64,000 nucleotides of DNA, from assembly GCA_024803745.1 (NCBI GenBank), contig JANJXV010000099.1:3224001-3288000 (forward strand), given 5' to 3'. This document shows, piece after piece, positions 10,995 to 23,057 of this stretch; positions within the stretch are counted from its first letter, which is position 1; every line of letters starts with the position of its first letter. A program made the position numbers and the translations under genes. A model generated the notes under the pieces. The model had not been told where the DNA came from. It saw only the letters and a list, made by a program, of their open reading frames with translations, and ran no database searches. Source of the stretch: Megascapheus bottae (taxonomy: Eukaryota; Chordata; Mammalia; Rodentia; Geomyidae).

Positions 10995-11013
10995 TCATCA
11001 TCATCATCATCAT
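10995..11013 (+). repeat. (TCA)6 microsatellite, spacer U1
   Basis: Six copies, the length also seen in U0, U2, U3, U5 and U8. Confidence 0.9.
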
Positions 11014-11213
11014 ATCCAAATATCCTTTCTCCTACAAAGAATGAACACTTAACTGTGTCTAATGCTTTTTTTTTTAATTTCACTAATTCTTCTGTGTTTT
11101 TCCCTCTTGCATTTTTTACACATGACAGCAAAGCTAATCATCAGGAAAAAATTGATTAGGATACAGAAACCTAATAATATCCTAGTAGATTGACGTCAAA
11201 AATATGTGCAAGA

Positions 11214-11411
11214 TGCCCTGTGTGTTTGACCTAGTGGGAGAGTCCTTGGCTACCAAGCAGTAAGCCTCAGGTTTGATTCCTCATTACCACATACATAGAA
11301 AACGCTGCAAGTGGTGCTGTGGCTCGGTGGGACAGCTAAAGCCTAAAGAAAGCCCAAGAACAATGTTCACACTCTGAGGTCAAGTCCAAAGACTAGGAAA
11401 AACAAAAAAAT
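11214..11411 (+). repeat. ID-type dimeric SINE 2, spacer U1
   Basis: Carries a private 'gtccaaagactagg' in place of 'gtcccaagactagc' before the A-rich tail, which is one base shorter than in U0. Confidence 0.8.
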
Positions 11412-12174
11412 TCGACAAGGGGCAAAATGCAGGCAGAGAAGGCACTGTGAAGCAAATGTTTTGTAAAGGATGAGGGCAATATTGACCCTTAAGTTTGGAT
11501 CTTACCTAAGAAAGGCTCCTTGAGCCTGAGACCAGACTGGTAGTTGGGCCTAGTGGAAGACATTGGGATTGGACAAATAAGGTGTGCTGTATACTACATC
11601 CACATGTATATTGTGAGATTGGAGGAGAGATTCAGCCTCCAGTATGTCTTTGGTGAGGTCTTTTGTGAGCAAGGATCTTTGGTCATTGGGCCCTGAAAGG
11701 TGACCCTGCCTCCCTCACAATGGAACAGAATATGGAACCCTGGTAACCAAGCCACTGTAACTAACAACCAGCTCAAGCCAGCTCACTTGGCCTGTGGCTC
11801 AGGAGGAAGAAAGATGTTGCTGTGCTGTTGCCAAAGGTCAGGAAACTCGAGTCTCAGGCATGGAAGTTGTGGATGTCTTACTCAAAGATGTACATGCTAG
11901 ATCATTGCCAAGCCACAAATCCAGTATAACAGAACTTTCTCTAAGAAGAAGGCCAGGAAAATCCAGGGCAACCAGATGAGGTAAATTTCTAAGAAGAAAT
12001 GTATTTGACCCCATCATCCTCCCCACACACTACAACTTTCTTTTTTTTTCATTTTTTATTGTATTTAGTAAAAGGGTTAGATGATATTTGCCAGATAGAA
12101 GGTGCATTAATTCACATACATTGATACCCTTTCACATGTCTTGGTACCCATTTCCCTCCAACCCCACACCCCCC

Positions 12175-15100
12175 ACATCCCCTCCAGCATCTGTTGTCAT
12201 TCGTTTTCCTGATCCTGGCCATTCTAACTGGAGTTAGGTGGAATCTTAAACTTGTTTTGATTTGCATTTCTTTTATGACCAGAGATGTTGAGCATTTCTT
12301 CATGTGTCTATAGGCCATTTTTGTTTCTTCTTCAGAGAAGACTCTCTTTAAGTCTTTGGCCCATTTTGTAATGGGATGGGTGTTACTTTGGAGGTTAGTT
12401 TTGGAGTGATTCAATTTTTTGAGTTGTTGATATATTTTAGATATGAGGCCTTGTTCCGTTGTTTGGGTGGTGAAGATCTTCTCCCACTCTGTAGGCTTCC
12501 TGATTAGTTTACTAGCTATATCCGTTGCCATACAAAAGCTCTGCAGTTTAATGCAGTCCCACTTATCCAGCCTTTCTCTGATTTGTTGTGATTCTTGGTC
12601 CTTATTAAGAAAGTTTCGACCTGTACCGAGGAGGCCTAGTGTATCTCCTATTCCTTCCTGTAAACTTTTCAGTATGTCAGCTTTTACCTCCACGTCTTTG
12701 ATCCATTTGGAGTTAATTCTAGGGCAAGGTGACAAAGAAGGACCCAACTTTAGTTTTCTGCAGGTGTTTAACCAGTTCTGCCAGCACAACTTGTTGAAGA
12801 GGCTATCTTTCTTCCATTCTATTTTTTATGGCTCCCTGGTCAAAGATTAGGTGGCCATAGGTCTGTGGTTTAATATCTGGGTCCGCAGTTCTACTCCATT
12901 GGACTTCAGGCCTGTTCTTGTGCCAGTACCAAGCTGTTTTGAGAATTATAGCTCTGTAATAGAGCCTTAAGTTTGGAATTGAAATTCCTCCAGCGCTGTT
13001 CTTTCTGCTAAGAAGTGTTTTTGCTATACGGGGTCTTTTATTATTCCATATGAAATTTTGAATTGCCTCTTCTATGTCTTTAAAGAATGACATTGGGATG
13101 TTGATGGGTATTACATTGAATTTGTAGATAGCCCTTGGCAAGATTGTCATTTTCACAATGTTGATTCTTCCAATCCAGGAGCACGGGAGGTTTTTCCATT
13201 TCCTTAGTTCTGCTTTAATTTCCTTTTTTAGGGTTTTAAAGTTTTCATCTAAACGGTCCTTTACATTCTTAGTTAAGCTAATTGCTAGGTACTTTATTTT
13301 CTTTGAGGCTATTGTGAAAGGATTTTCTTTCCTGATTATTGCCTCGTTCCTCTTAGTGTTGGCGTAAAGTAAGGCAGTTGATTTGTGAGGGTTGATTTTA
13401 TGGCCTGCTACCCTTCCAAAGCTTTGAATCAGCTCAAGGAGCTTGGGAGTAGAGTCTATAGGATTCTTTAAATACAGAATCATGTCATCTGCTAAGAGGG
13501 ATAGTTTTATTTCCTCTTTCCCTACTTGGATCCCCTTTATGCTTGCTTCTTGCCATATTGCACTGCCTAGGAATTCTAGTACTATGTTAAAAAGGAGTGG
13601 AGAGAGTGGGCATCCTTGTCTCGTTCCTGATTTTAGAGGGAATGGCTTTAGATTTTCACCATTAAGTATAATACTAGCAGTGGGTTTCTCATACACAGCC
13701 TTTATTACATTGAGAAATGTTCCATGGATTCCTAGTTTCTCCACATCTTTTAACATAAAGGGGTTTTGGATCTTGTCAAATGCCTTTTCCTCATCTATTG
13801 AGACAATCATGTGATTTTATCCCTGCTCCTGTTGATGTGTTGAATTATATTAATTGATTTGTGTATGTTGAACCAGCTTTGCCTCCCTGTGATGAATCCA
13901 GTTTGATCATAGTGTATATTTTTTTTGATGAGTTGTTGTAGACGGTTGGCCAGTATTTTGTTGAGAAGTTTTGCATCGAGGTTCATCAAAGAAATGGGTC
14001 TATAGATCTCTTTCTTTGATGAATCTCTGTCTGGTTTGGGGATGAGGGATATGCTGGCTTCACAGAATCAGTTTAGTAAAGAACCTTCATTTTCAATTTC
14101 GTTGAAGAGCTTGAGGAGTACTGGTGTGAGCTCTGCTTTAAAGACCTTATAGAATTCAGCTGTGAATCCATCTGGCCCTGGGCTCTTTTTAAGTGGAAGT
14201 TGTCTAATTTCCATTTCTATTTCAGAGCTTGAAATAGGCCTGTTGAGTTGGGTTAGCTCTTCTTGGCTCAGTGTGTGTATGTTAATATTGTCTAGGAATT
14301 CATCCATTTCTTCTAGATTCTCAAATTTGTTGGCGTAAAGGTTTGAGAAGTATTCCCTCATGATATTCTGGATCTTGGTAATTTCTGTCGTGATATTACC
14401 ATTTTCATCTGCGATTTTGTTTATTTCGATATGCTCTCTTCTTTTTTTGGTAAGATTTGCTAAGGGCTTGTCAATTTTGTTAATTCTTTCAAGAACCAAC
14501 TCCTTGTTTTGTTGATTCTTTCTATAGTTTTTTTATTCCAAATCATTTAATTCTGCTTTGATTTTAATAATTTGCTTTCTCCTAATGGGTTTAGGGTTGG
14601 TTTGTTGCTCTTTTTCCAGGAGGTTAAGGTGAGACATTAACTAGTTGGTTTGCCATTTTTCCAACTTGCTGTTGTAGGCACTCCGCGCTATAAATTTTCC
14701 TCTGAGTACTGCCTTTGTTGTGTCCCTAAGGAGTTGATATTTGTGTGCTCCTTATTGTTAAATTTCATAAACAGTTGGATATCTGTTCTGATCTCTTCGA
14801 TTACCCATTGTTTTTGATTCAACAATGTGTGGTTCAGTCTCCATGAGTTACAGGGTTTTCTTTGGTGGAGATGTGTGTTCAGCTCCAATTTGATGCCTTT
14901 ATGGTCTGAGAGTGTGCATGGAATAATTTCAGGGTTTCTGAATCTGTCCAGGTTTGCTTTATGGCCTAAGATGTGGTCTATTTTGGAAAATGTTCCATGT
15001 GCTGCTGAGAAAAACGTATATTGTGGTGTTACTGGGTGGAATATTCTGCAGATGTCTGTTAGATCTAGTTGGTCTATATAGTTGTTCAGTTCTAAGGTTT

Positions 15101-15588
15101 GTCTGTTGAGTTTTTGCCTTGTTGATCTGTCCATAGGTGAGAGTGGTGTGTTAAACTCACCAACAATCACTGTGTTTCGATCTATGTATGGTTTCAGTGT
15201 AAGTAAAGTTTGCTTGATGATGTTTGGAGCTCCGGGATTGGGTGTGTAAATATTTAGGATTGTTATGTCTTCCGGGAGGAAAGATCCCTTTAGTAGTATG
15301 TAGTAACCTTCTTTGTCTTTTCTTACTAATTTTAGTTTGAAGTCTATTGTATCTGATATGAGGATGGCAACTCTAGCCTGTTTATGGGGGCAGTTAGCTT
15401 GATAGAGTTTATTCCAACCTCTCACTTTCAAAAGATGATTGTTTTTGGGTAAGATGTGTCTCTCGAAGTCAGCAGAACGATGGCTCTTGCTTTTTGATCC
15501 AACTAGACAACCTATGCCGTTTAATTGGAGAGTTAAGTCCATTGATATTGAGAGTTAGGATTGAGAGATATTTATTAGTTCCTACCAT
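12175..15588 (-). pseudogene. L1 ORF2 pseudogene, U2 (C-terminus deleted)
   Basis: The deletion cuts inside the Cys/His motif, right after 'RCWRGCG', so the second half of the zinc-knuckle-like motif is lost. A further private frameshift near 12826 ('attttttatggc') separates 12112-12789 from the RT segment 12803-13810. Motif A reads 'SIDEEKAFD' and motif C is LADD. The endonuclease segment is 14688-15542 and the linker/RT N-terminal segment 14068-14499. Confidence 0.9.
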
Positions 15589-15636
15589 TATTAAAAGCTT
15601 TTAGTAGGGCCTGTGTCTTGACAGTTCTTGTGGTCC

Positions 15637-16818
15637 TTAGATGGTATGCTGTTTAGGTGCCATTTCTTTCCCTATATTGCATTTATTTTGGTTTTCTATG
15701 TATAGAGCATCTTTGAGAATTCTCTGTAGTGTTGGTTTTGTTTCGACATATTGTTGCAGCTTTTCCCTGGAATGGAATGTTTTTATTTTTCCCTCAGTTA
15801 TGAATGAGAGCTTAGCTGGCTACAGTATTCTTGGTTGGTAGTTATTTGATATAAGGGCATGACATATATGCTTCCAGTCACTTCGTGCTTGCATGGTCTC
15901 TGCTGAGAAGTCTGGGTTATTCTGATTGGTTTGCCTTTGTAGGTTACTGATCCCTTTTCCCTGGCTGCCTTTAGGATCTTTCCTTTCGTTTCTATTGATC
16001 CAGTTCGGATCACAATGTGGGGGTGGGATGTTCTTTTCTGGTCAGGTCTGTTTGGGGTTCTAAAAGCTTCTCGTATCTGGATGGGCCTGCCCTTCTGGAT
16101 ATTTGGGAAATTCTCTGAGATGATTCCCTGAAGTATATCTCCAATACCATTGACCTCTTTCTCCACGCCCTCCTCAGTACCAACTAGCCTTAAATTAGGC
16201 TTCCTAATTGTATCTTGGACCTCCTGAAGCGCTCTCTCATATTTCCTAGATTTGGATTGACTCATTTTCTGTTCTTTATAATACCTAAATTATTTTCAGC
16301 CACGGAAATTCTCTCCTCTGCAATGTCTAACCTGCTATCAAAGCTATCTACTTTATTTTTCATCTCTCTTGCTTCTAATTGCTCACTTCTGATGCCTTGC
16401 ATCCCTTGTTTTAGATCATGTATGGATTTCTTTATCTCCTTGATTTCCTTTTGAGTGGTTAGCTCAGTAGCTTTATTTTCTTTGGATATTTGCTGGAGTT
16501 TGGTCACGTTTTTATTTGTGGATTCTTTGAATTCATCCATCTTTCTTTGAAAAACCTTTATTATGGCCTCCTTTATGGCTTCTTCTTTTTCACTTATCAC
16601 CTTGTTTTTGCTTTCCTCTTGTTCAGGTATGGCTTCCTCCATTATCTCTTTCTTTATATTTTCACAATTTTCCTTAATGATGTTTATCAATTGCATTTGT
16701 GTAGCAATTGGAAGACTCTCCTCTAGGTTTGCCAATGACTGTTCCATTGTCTGTTTACATTGGGTGGGGAATGTTGTTTCTTGATTTGACATTTTGTTGA
16801 GTTTCTTGTTCTGCCCAT
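15637..16818 (-). pseudogene. L1 ORF1 pseudogene, U2
   Basis: It carries three frameshifts. One is a private 1-bp loss just after the start (about 16797, 'cattttgttgag'). The second is the 4-bp deletion at about 16278 shared with U0, U1 and U3. The third is a private 1-bp loss near 15912 ('aagtctgggttatt') that scrambles the C-terminal domain. The natural ATG is at 16816-16818. Residues around 'GIRSEQLEAREM' link it to U3. Confidence 0.87.
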
Positions 16819-17504
16819 TTGAAAATGGGAGCAAGATTACTACTAAATACGATTATAGTTTTTCAGATATAACCAACCTAGACCTCTGTAGCTGGCAGAC
16901 ACTAGATGTTCACAAGTTTTGATTGGTATTATCACTCTTTCTTTTTGTGCACTTACAGACCAGCCTAATACAACCACTGATAAGCGATTTATACCCCAAA
17001 CAATAAGCCTCTCAATCCAATCTCTATTGTCTTTAAGTCCCTCTGAGCCTAGAGAATAATTAACCACCTACATACACAATGTTGCTCAACAGCCATCAAG
17101 TGTAGATCCGTGCAGTATAAGGGTTGAAAGACGAGCAGAGGACCAGAGATAGAAAAAAAGAATGAGAGAGGTCAGGGGAGGTGCAAGAGGATTAACGTAG
17201 GAGTGTAAGAATATTGTAGTAATGAAGAAAAGTTATAGCATAAGGATAACTGACCTAAGTTGGTAAGTAGGTAGAATATTTGAGTACAAAGTTTGGAAAG
17301 TATTAGAATAAAACTTATGTGTTGCTGCACGACTAGCTCTTAGCCCAACCAGTGGCCTCACAGTGGACCATGGGATGGATCTGTTTTTCTTGTCTACGTT
17401 GAGGGAAAGGGGTATTTCACAAGATGCAGAAGCGAAGATTTCAGAAGCAAATGCTGTGAGTGAATTAGCTCGTAAAAAGCTTTTTTATTTTCTTTTATCT
17501 TTCT

Positions 17505-17687
17505 GCCAGTCTTGGGGCTTGAATTCAGGGCCTGAGCACTGTCCTCGGGTTTTCTCAAGTCTAGCCCTCTGCCACTTGAGCCACAGTGCCACATCTAGAT
17601 TTTCTATCTATGTGGTACTGAGCAATCAATCCCAGATCTTCATGGATGCTAGGCAAGCACTCTACCACTATGCCAAACTCTCAACCC
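17505..17687 (-). repeat. ID-type dimeric SINE 1, spacer U2
   Basis: Same site as in the other units. Private base 'gcaatcaatcccag' in the B-box region. Confidence 0.75.
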
Positions 17688-17706
17688 TGACATAGTAATT
17701 ATAAAG

Positions 17707-17725
17707 TCATCATCATCATCATCAT
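17707..17725 (+). repeat. (TCA)6 microsatellite, spacer U2
   Basis: Six copies. Confidence 0.9.
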
Positions 17726-17924
17726 ATCCAAATATCCTTTCTCCTACAAAGAATGAACACTTAACTGTGTCTAATGCTTTTTTTTTAATTTCACTAATTC
17801 TTCTGTGTTTTTCCCTCTTGCATTTTTTACACATAACAGCAAAGCTAATCATCAGGAAAAAATTGATAAGGATACAGAAACCTAGTAATATCCTAGTAGA
17901 TTGACGTCAAAAATATGTGCAAGA

Positions 17925-18122
17925 TGCCCTGTGTGTTTGACCTAGTGGGAGAGTCCTTGGCTACCAAGCAGTAAGCCTCAGGTTTGATTCCTCATTACCA
18001 CATACATAGAAAACGCTGCAAGTGGTGCTGTGGCTCGGTGGGACAGCTAAAGCCTAAAGAAAGCCCAAGAACAATGTTCACACTCTGAGGTCAAGTCCCA
18101 AGACTAGCAAAAACAAAAAAAA
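17925..18122 (+). repeat. ID-type dimeric SINE 2, spacer U2
   Basis: Matches the U0 copy closely, including the 'aaaaacaaaaaaaa' tail. Confidence 0.8.
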
Positions 18123-18865
18123 TTCGACAAGGGGCAAAATGCAGGCAGAGAAGGCACTGTGAAGGAAATGTTTTGTAAAGGATGAGGGCAATATTGACCC
18201 TTAAGTTTGGATCTTACCTAAGAAAGGCACCTTGAGCCTGAGACCAGACTGGTAGTTGGGCCTAGTGGAAGACCTTGGGATTGGACAAATAAAGTGTGCT
18301 GTATACTACATCCACATGTATATTGTGAGATTGGAGGAGAGATTCAGCCTCCAGTATGTCTTTGGTGAGGTCTTTTGTGAGCAAGGATCTTTGGTCATTG
18401 GGCCCTGAAAGGTGACCCTGCCTCCCTCACAATGGAACAGAATATGGAACCCTGGTAACCAAGCCACTGTAACTAACAACCAGCTCAAGCCAGCTCACTT
18501 GGCCTGTGGCTCAGGAGGAAGAAAGATGTTGCTGTGCTGTTGCCAAAGGTCAGGAAACTCGAGGCTCAGGCATGGAAGTTGTGGATGTCTTACTCGAAGA
18601 TGTACATGCTAGATCATTGCCAAGCCACAAATCCAGTATAACAGAACTTTCTCGAAGAAGAAGGCCAGGAAAATCCAGGGCAACCAGATGAGGTAAATTT
18701 CTAAGAAGAAATGTATTTGACCCCATCATCCTCCCCACACACTACAACTTTCTTTTTTTTCATTTTTTTATTGTAATTAGTAAAAGGGTTAGATGATATT
18801 TGCCAGATAGAAGGTGCATTAATTCACATACATTGATACCCTTTCACATGTCTTGGTACCCATTT

Positions 18866-18912
18866 CCCTCCAACCCCACACCCCCCACCCATCTTGGTTT
18901 TCCCCCTTCCCT
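18866..18912 (-). other. G-run block in L1 3' UTR, U3
   Basis: Minus-strand G-runs including 'GGGAAGGGGGA', 'GGGTGGGGGG', 'TGGGG' and 'GGAGGG'. More than four runs of three or more in 47 bp would permit a G-quadruplex. Confidence 0.7.
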
Positions 18913-19165
18913 ATCAAATTTCAAATATCCAAATACAAATAAATTCAATATATCAGATAACAAAGTGAGATACTATACCAATATGGGATAACCAAGGGAC
19001 AGCAAGCGAGATGAGAGACAACATAGTACATTAAGGACAACAATCATTCATTATATGGCTTTTGTGTCAATATCCTGGAGGTCCTTTCAATTAGCTTCAC
19101 ATTATATGGCCTTATATATGGCCTTTTGCTCTATTGCCAATCTCTGCTAGTAGAGCCCAAGGTTT

Positions 19166-22100
19166 CTACTGATTATGATGAATGAGGGAAACCACTGAGC
19201 CTAAGTTCCTTTGAGTCTGGCTTACTTCACTTAATATGATTTGTTCTAAGTCTTTCCATTTCCTAACAAATGGGGCGATGTCATTCTTTCTGACAGCAGC
19301 ATAGAATTCCATTGTGTACAAATACCACAACTTGTTGATCCACTCATCAACTGAGGGACATCTGGGTTGGTTCCATATCTTTGCTATGGTGAATAGTGCT
19401 GCAATGAACATTGTTGTGCTAGTGGGTTTAGTAGGCCCTTGTTTCTGGATTGTTGGGTAAATGCCAAGTACTGGAATTGCTGGGTCATAGGGGAGTTGTA
19501 TGTTTAGCGTTTTGTGGCACTGCCGCACTGCTTTCCATAGTGGTTGAACGAGTTTGCACTCCCACCAACAGTGTAGTAGTGATCCCTCCTGACCACATCC
19601 CCTCCAGCATGTGTTGTCATTCGTTTTCCTGATCCTGGCCATTCTAACTGGAGTTAGGTGGAATCTTAGACTCGTTTTGATTTGCATTTCTTTTATGACC
19701 AGAGATGTTGAGCATTTCTTCATGTGTCTATAGGCCATTTTTGTTTCTTCTTCAGAGAAGACTCTCTTTAAGTCTTTGGCCCATTTTGTAATGGGATGGG
19801 TGTTACTTTGGAGGTTAGTTTTGGAGTGATTCCATTTTTTGAGTTGTGGATATATTTTAGATATGAGGCCTTGTTCCGTTGTTTGGGTGGTGAAAATCTT
19901 CTCCCACTCTGTAGGCTTCTTGATTAGTTTACTAGCTATATCCGTTGCCATACAAAAGCTCTGCAGTTTAATGCAGTCCCACTTATCCAGCCTTTCTCTG
20001 ATTTGTTGTGATTCTTGGTCCCTATTAAGAAAGTTTCGACCTGTACCAAGGAGGCCTAGTGTATCTCCTATTCCTTCCTGTAAACTTTTCAGTGTGTCAG
20101 CTTTTACCTCCACGTCTTTGATCCATTTGGAGTTAATTCTAGTGCAAGGGGACAAAGAAGGATCCAACTTTAGTTTTCTGCAGGTGTTTAACCAGTTCTG
20201 CCAGCACAACTTGTTGAAGAGGCTATCTTTCTTCCATTCTATTTTTTTGGCTCCCTGGTCAAAGATTAGGTGGCCATAGGTCTGTGGTTTAATATCTGGG
20301 TCCGCAGTTCTACTCCATTGGACTTCAGGCCTGTTCTTGTGCCAGTACCAAGCTGTTTTGAGAATTATAGCTCTGTAATAGAGCCTTAAGTTTGGAATTG
20401 AAATTCCTCCAGCGCTGTTCTTTCTGCTAAGAAGTGTTTTTGCTATACGTGGTCTTTTATTATTCCATATGAAATTTTGAATTGCCTCTTCTATGTCTTT
20501 AAAGAATGACATTGGGATGTTGATGGGTATTACATTGAATTTGTAGATAGCCCTTGGCAAGATTGTCATTTTCACAATGTTGATTCTTCCAATCCAGGAG
20601 CACGGGAGGTTTTTCCATTTCCTTAGTTCTGCTTTAATTTCCTTTTTTAGGGTTTTAAAGTTTTCATCTAAACGGTCCTTTACATTCTTAGTTAAGCTAA
20701 TTGCTAGGTTCCTTATTTTCTTTGAGGCTATTGTGAAAGGATTTTCTTTCCTGATTATTGCCTCGTTCCTCTCAGTGTTGGCGTAAAGTAAGGCAGTTGA
20801 TTTGTGAGGGTTGATTTTATGGCCTGCTACCCTTCCAAAGCTTTGAATCAGCTCAAGGAGCTTGGGAGTAGAGTCTATAGGATTCTTTAAATACAGAATC
20901 ATGTCATCGGCAAAGAGGGATAGTTTTATTTCCTCTTTCCCTACTTGGATCCCCTTTATGCTTGCTTCTTGCCTTATTGCACTGCCTAGGAATTCTAGTA
21001 CTATGTTAAAAAGGAGTGGAGAGAGTGGGCATCCTTGTCTCGTTCCTGATTTTAGAGGGAATGGCTTTAGATTTTCACCATTAAGTATAATACTAGCAGT
21101 GGGTTTCTCATACACAGCCTTTATTACATTGAGAAATGTTCCATGGATTCCTAGTTTCTCCACATCTTTTAACATAAAGGGGTTTTGGATCTTGTCAAAT
21201 GCCTTTTCCGCATCTATTGAGACAATCATGTGATTTTATCCCTGCTCATGTTGATGTGTTGAATTATATTAATTGATTTGTGTATGTTGAACCAGCTTTG
21301 CCTCCCTGTGATGAATCCAGTTTGATCATAGTGTATATTTTTTTTGATGAGTTGTTGTAGACGGTTGGCCAGTATTTTGTTGAGAAGTTTTGCATCGATG
21401 TTCATCAAAGAAATGGGTCTATAGATCACTTTCTTTGATGAATCTCTGTCTGGTTTGGGGATGAGGGATACGCTGGCTTCACAGAATCAGTTTAGTAAAG
21501 AACCTTCATTTTCAATTTCGTTGAAGAACTTGAGGAGTATTGGTGTGAGCTCTGCTTTGAAGACCTTATAGAATTCAGCTGTGAATCCATCTGGCCCTGG
21601 GCTCTTTTTAAGTGGAAGTTGTCTAATTTCCATTTCTATTTCAGAGCTTGAAATAGGCCTGTTGAGTTGGGTTAGCTCTTCTTGGTTCAGTGTGTGTATG
21701 TTAATATTGTCTAGGAATTCATCCATTTCTTCTAGATTCTCAAATTTGTTGGCGTAAAGGTTTGAGAAGTATTCCCTCATGATATTCTGGATCTTGGTAA
21801 TTTCTGTCGTGATATTACCATTTTCATCTGCGATTTTGTTTATTTCGATATGCTCTCTCCTTTTTTTGGTAAGATTTGCTAAGGGCTTGTCAATTTTGTT
21901 AATTCTTTCAAGAACCAACTCCTTGTTTTGTTGATTCTTTCTATAGTTTTTTTTTATTCCAAATCATTTAATTCTGCTTTGATTTTAATAATTTGCTTTC
22001 TCCTAATGGGTTTAGGGTTGGTTTGTTGCTCTTTTTCCAGGAGGTTAAGGTGAGACATTAACTAGTTGGTTTGCCATTTTTCCAACTTGCTGTTGTAGGC

Positions 22101-23009
22101 ACTCCACGCTAGAAATTTTCCTCTGAGTACTGCCTTTGTTGTGTCCCTAAGGAGTTGATATTTGTGTGCTCCTTATTGTTAAATTTCATAAACAGTTGGA
22201 TATCTGTTCTGATCTCTTCGATTACCCATTGTTTTTGATTCAACAATGTGTGGTTCATTCTCCATGAGTTACAGGGTTTTCTTTGGTGGAGATGTGTGTT
22301 CAGCTCCAATTTGATGCCTTTATGGTCTGAGAGTGTGCATGGAATAATTTCAGTGTTTCTGAATCTGTCCAGGTTTGCTTTATGGCCTAAGATGTGGTCT
22401 ATTTTGGAAAATGTTCCATGTGCTGCTGAGAAAAACGTATATTGTGGTGTTACTGGGTGGAATATTCTGCAGATGTCTGTTAGATCTAGTTGGTCTATAT
22501 AGTTGTTCAGTTCTAAGGTTTCTCTGTTGAGTTTTTGCCTTGTTGATCTGTCCATAGGTGAGAGTGGTGTGTTAAACTCACCAACAATCACTGTGTTTCG
22601 ATCTATGTATGGTTTCAGTGTAAGTAAAGTTTGCTTGATGAAGTTTGGAGCTCCGGGATTGGGTGTGTAAATATTTAGGATTGTTATGTCTTCCGGGAGG
22701 AAAGATCCCTTTAGTAGTATGTAGTAACCTTCTTTGTCTTTTCTTACTAATTTTAGTTTGAAGTCTATTGTATCTGATATGAGGATGGCAACTCTAGCCT
22801 GTTTATGGGGGCAGTTAGCTTGATAGAGTTTATTCCAACCTCTCACTTTCAAAAGATGATTGTTTTTGGGTAAGATGTGTCTCTCGAAGTCAGCAGAACG
22901 ATGGCTCTTGCTTTTTGATCCAACTAGACAACCTATGCCCTTTAATTGGAGAGTAAAGTCCATTGATATTGAGAGTTAGGATTGAGAGATATTTATTAGT
23001 TCCTACCAT
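19166..23009 (-). pseudogene. L1 ORF2 pseudogene, U3, with 687-codon RT/C-terminal ORF
   Basis: From the Met before motif A the frame is open for 687 codons (19166-21229) to the natural TAG. It covers motif A 'SIDAEKAFD', motif B '[13 protein letters not shown]', motif C 'LFADDM' and the Cys-X3-Cys-X7-His-X4-Cys end. Upstream it is cut off from the fingers and endonuclease by the shared frameshift at about 21228-21236. Other shared lesions are TAA 21954-21956, TAG 22062-22064, a frameshift near 22150 and a frameshift near 22855. The endonuclease has 'VGEFNTPLS' where active L1s have Asp (codon 22577-22579), but keeps 'SKIDHI' and 'LSDH'. Endonuclease segment 22109-22963; RT N-terminal segment 21487-21918. 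Confidence 0.92.
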
Positions 23010-23057
23010 TTTTAAAAGCTTTTAGTAGGGCCTGTGTCTTGACAGTTCTTGTGGTCC

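Larger units (their letters stand above)
10107..12036. repeat. Inter-L1 spacer, U1
   Basis: It holds SINE 1, (TCA)6 and SINE 2 at 10793-11411. The part before 10793 abuts ORF1 and probably includes 5' UTR. The part after 11411 (about 625 bp) is unidentified. It is close to the U0 spacer but has private changes, such as 'ttcataagcaaatg' near 10729. Confidence 0.7.
12037..16818 (-). mobile_element. L1 of U2, with 709-bp internal deletion
   Basis: The 3' end tract is at 12037. The 3' UTR runs normally to 'cccccac' (12176) and then jumps into ORF2 at a point equivalent to U1 5465. Most of the 3' UTR including half of the G-run block, the ORF2 stop and about 143 C-terminal codons are missing. The join shares the 4-bp 'ccac' of both edges. 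Confidence 0.92.
16819..18748. repeat. Inter-L1 spacer, U2
   Basis: It shares several derived bases with the U3 spacer only: 'aaaaagcttttttatt' near 17475, 'aaattgataaggatac', 'gtgaaggaaatg' and 'caaataaagtgtgc'. U2 and U3 spacers are therefore recent duplicates of each other. SINEs lie at 17505-18122; the 620 bp after them are unidentified. Confidence 0.72.
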
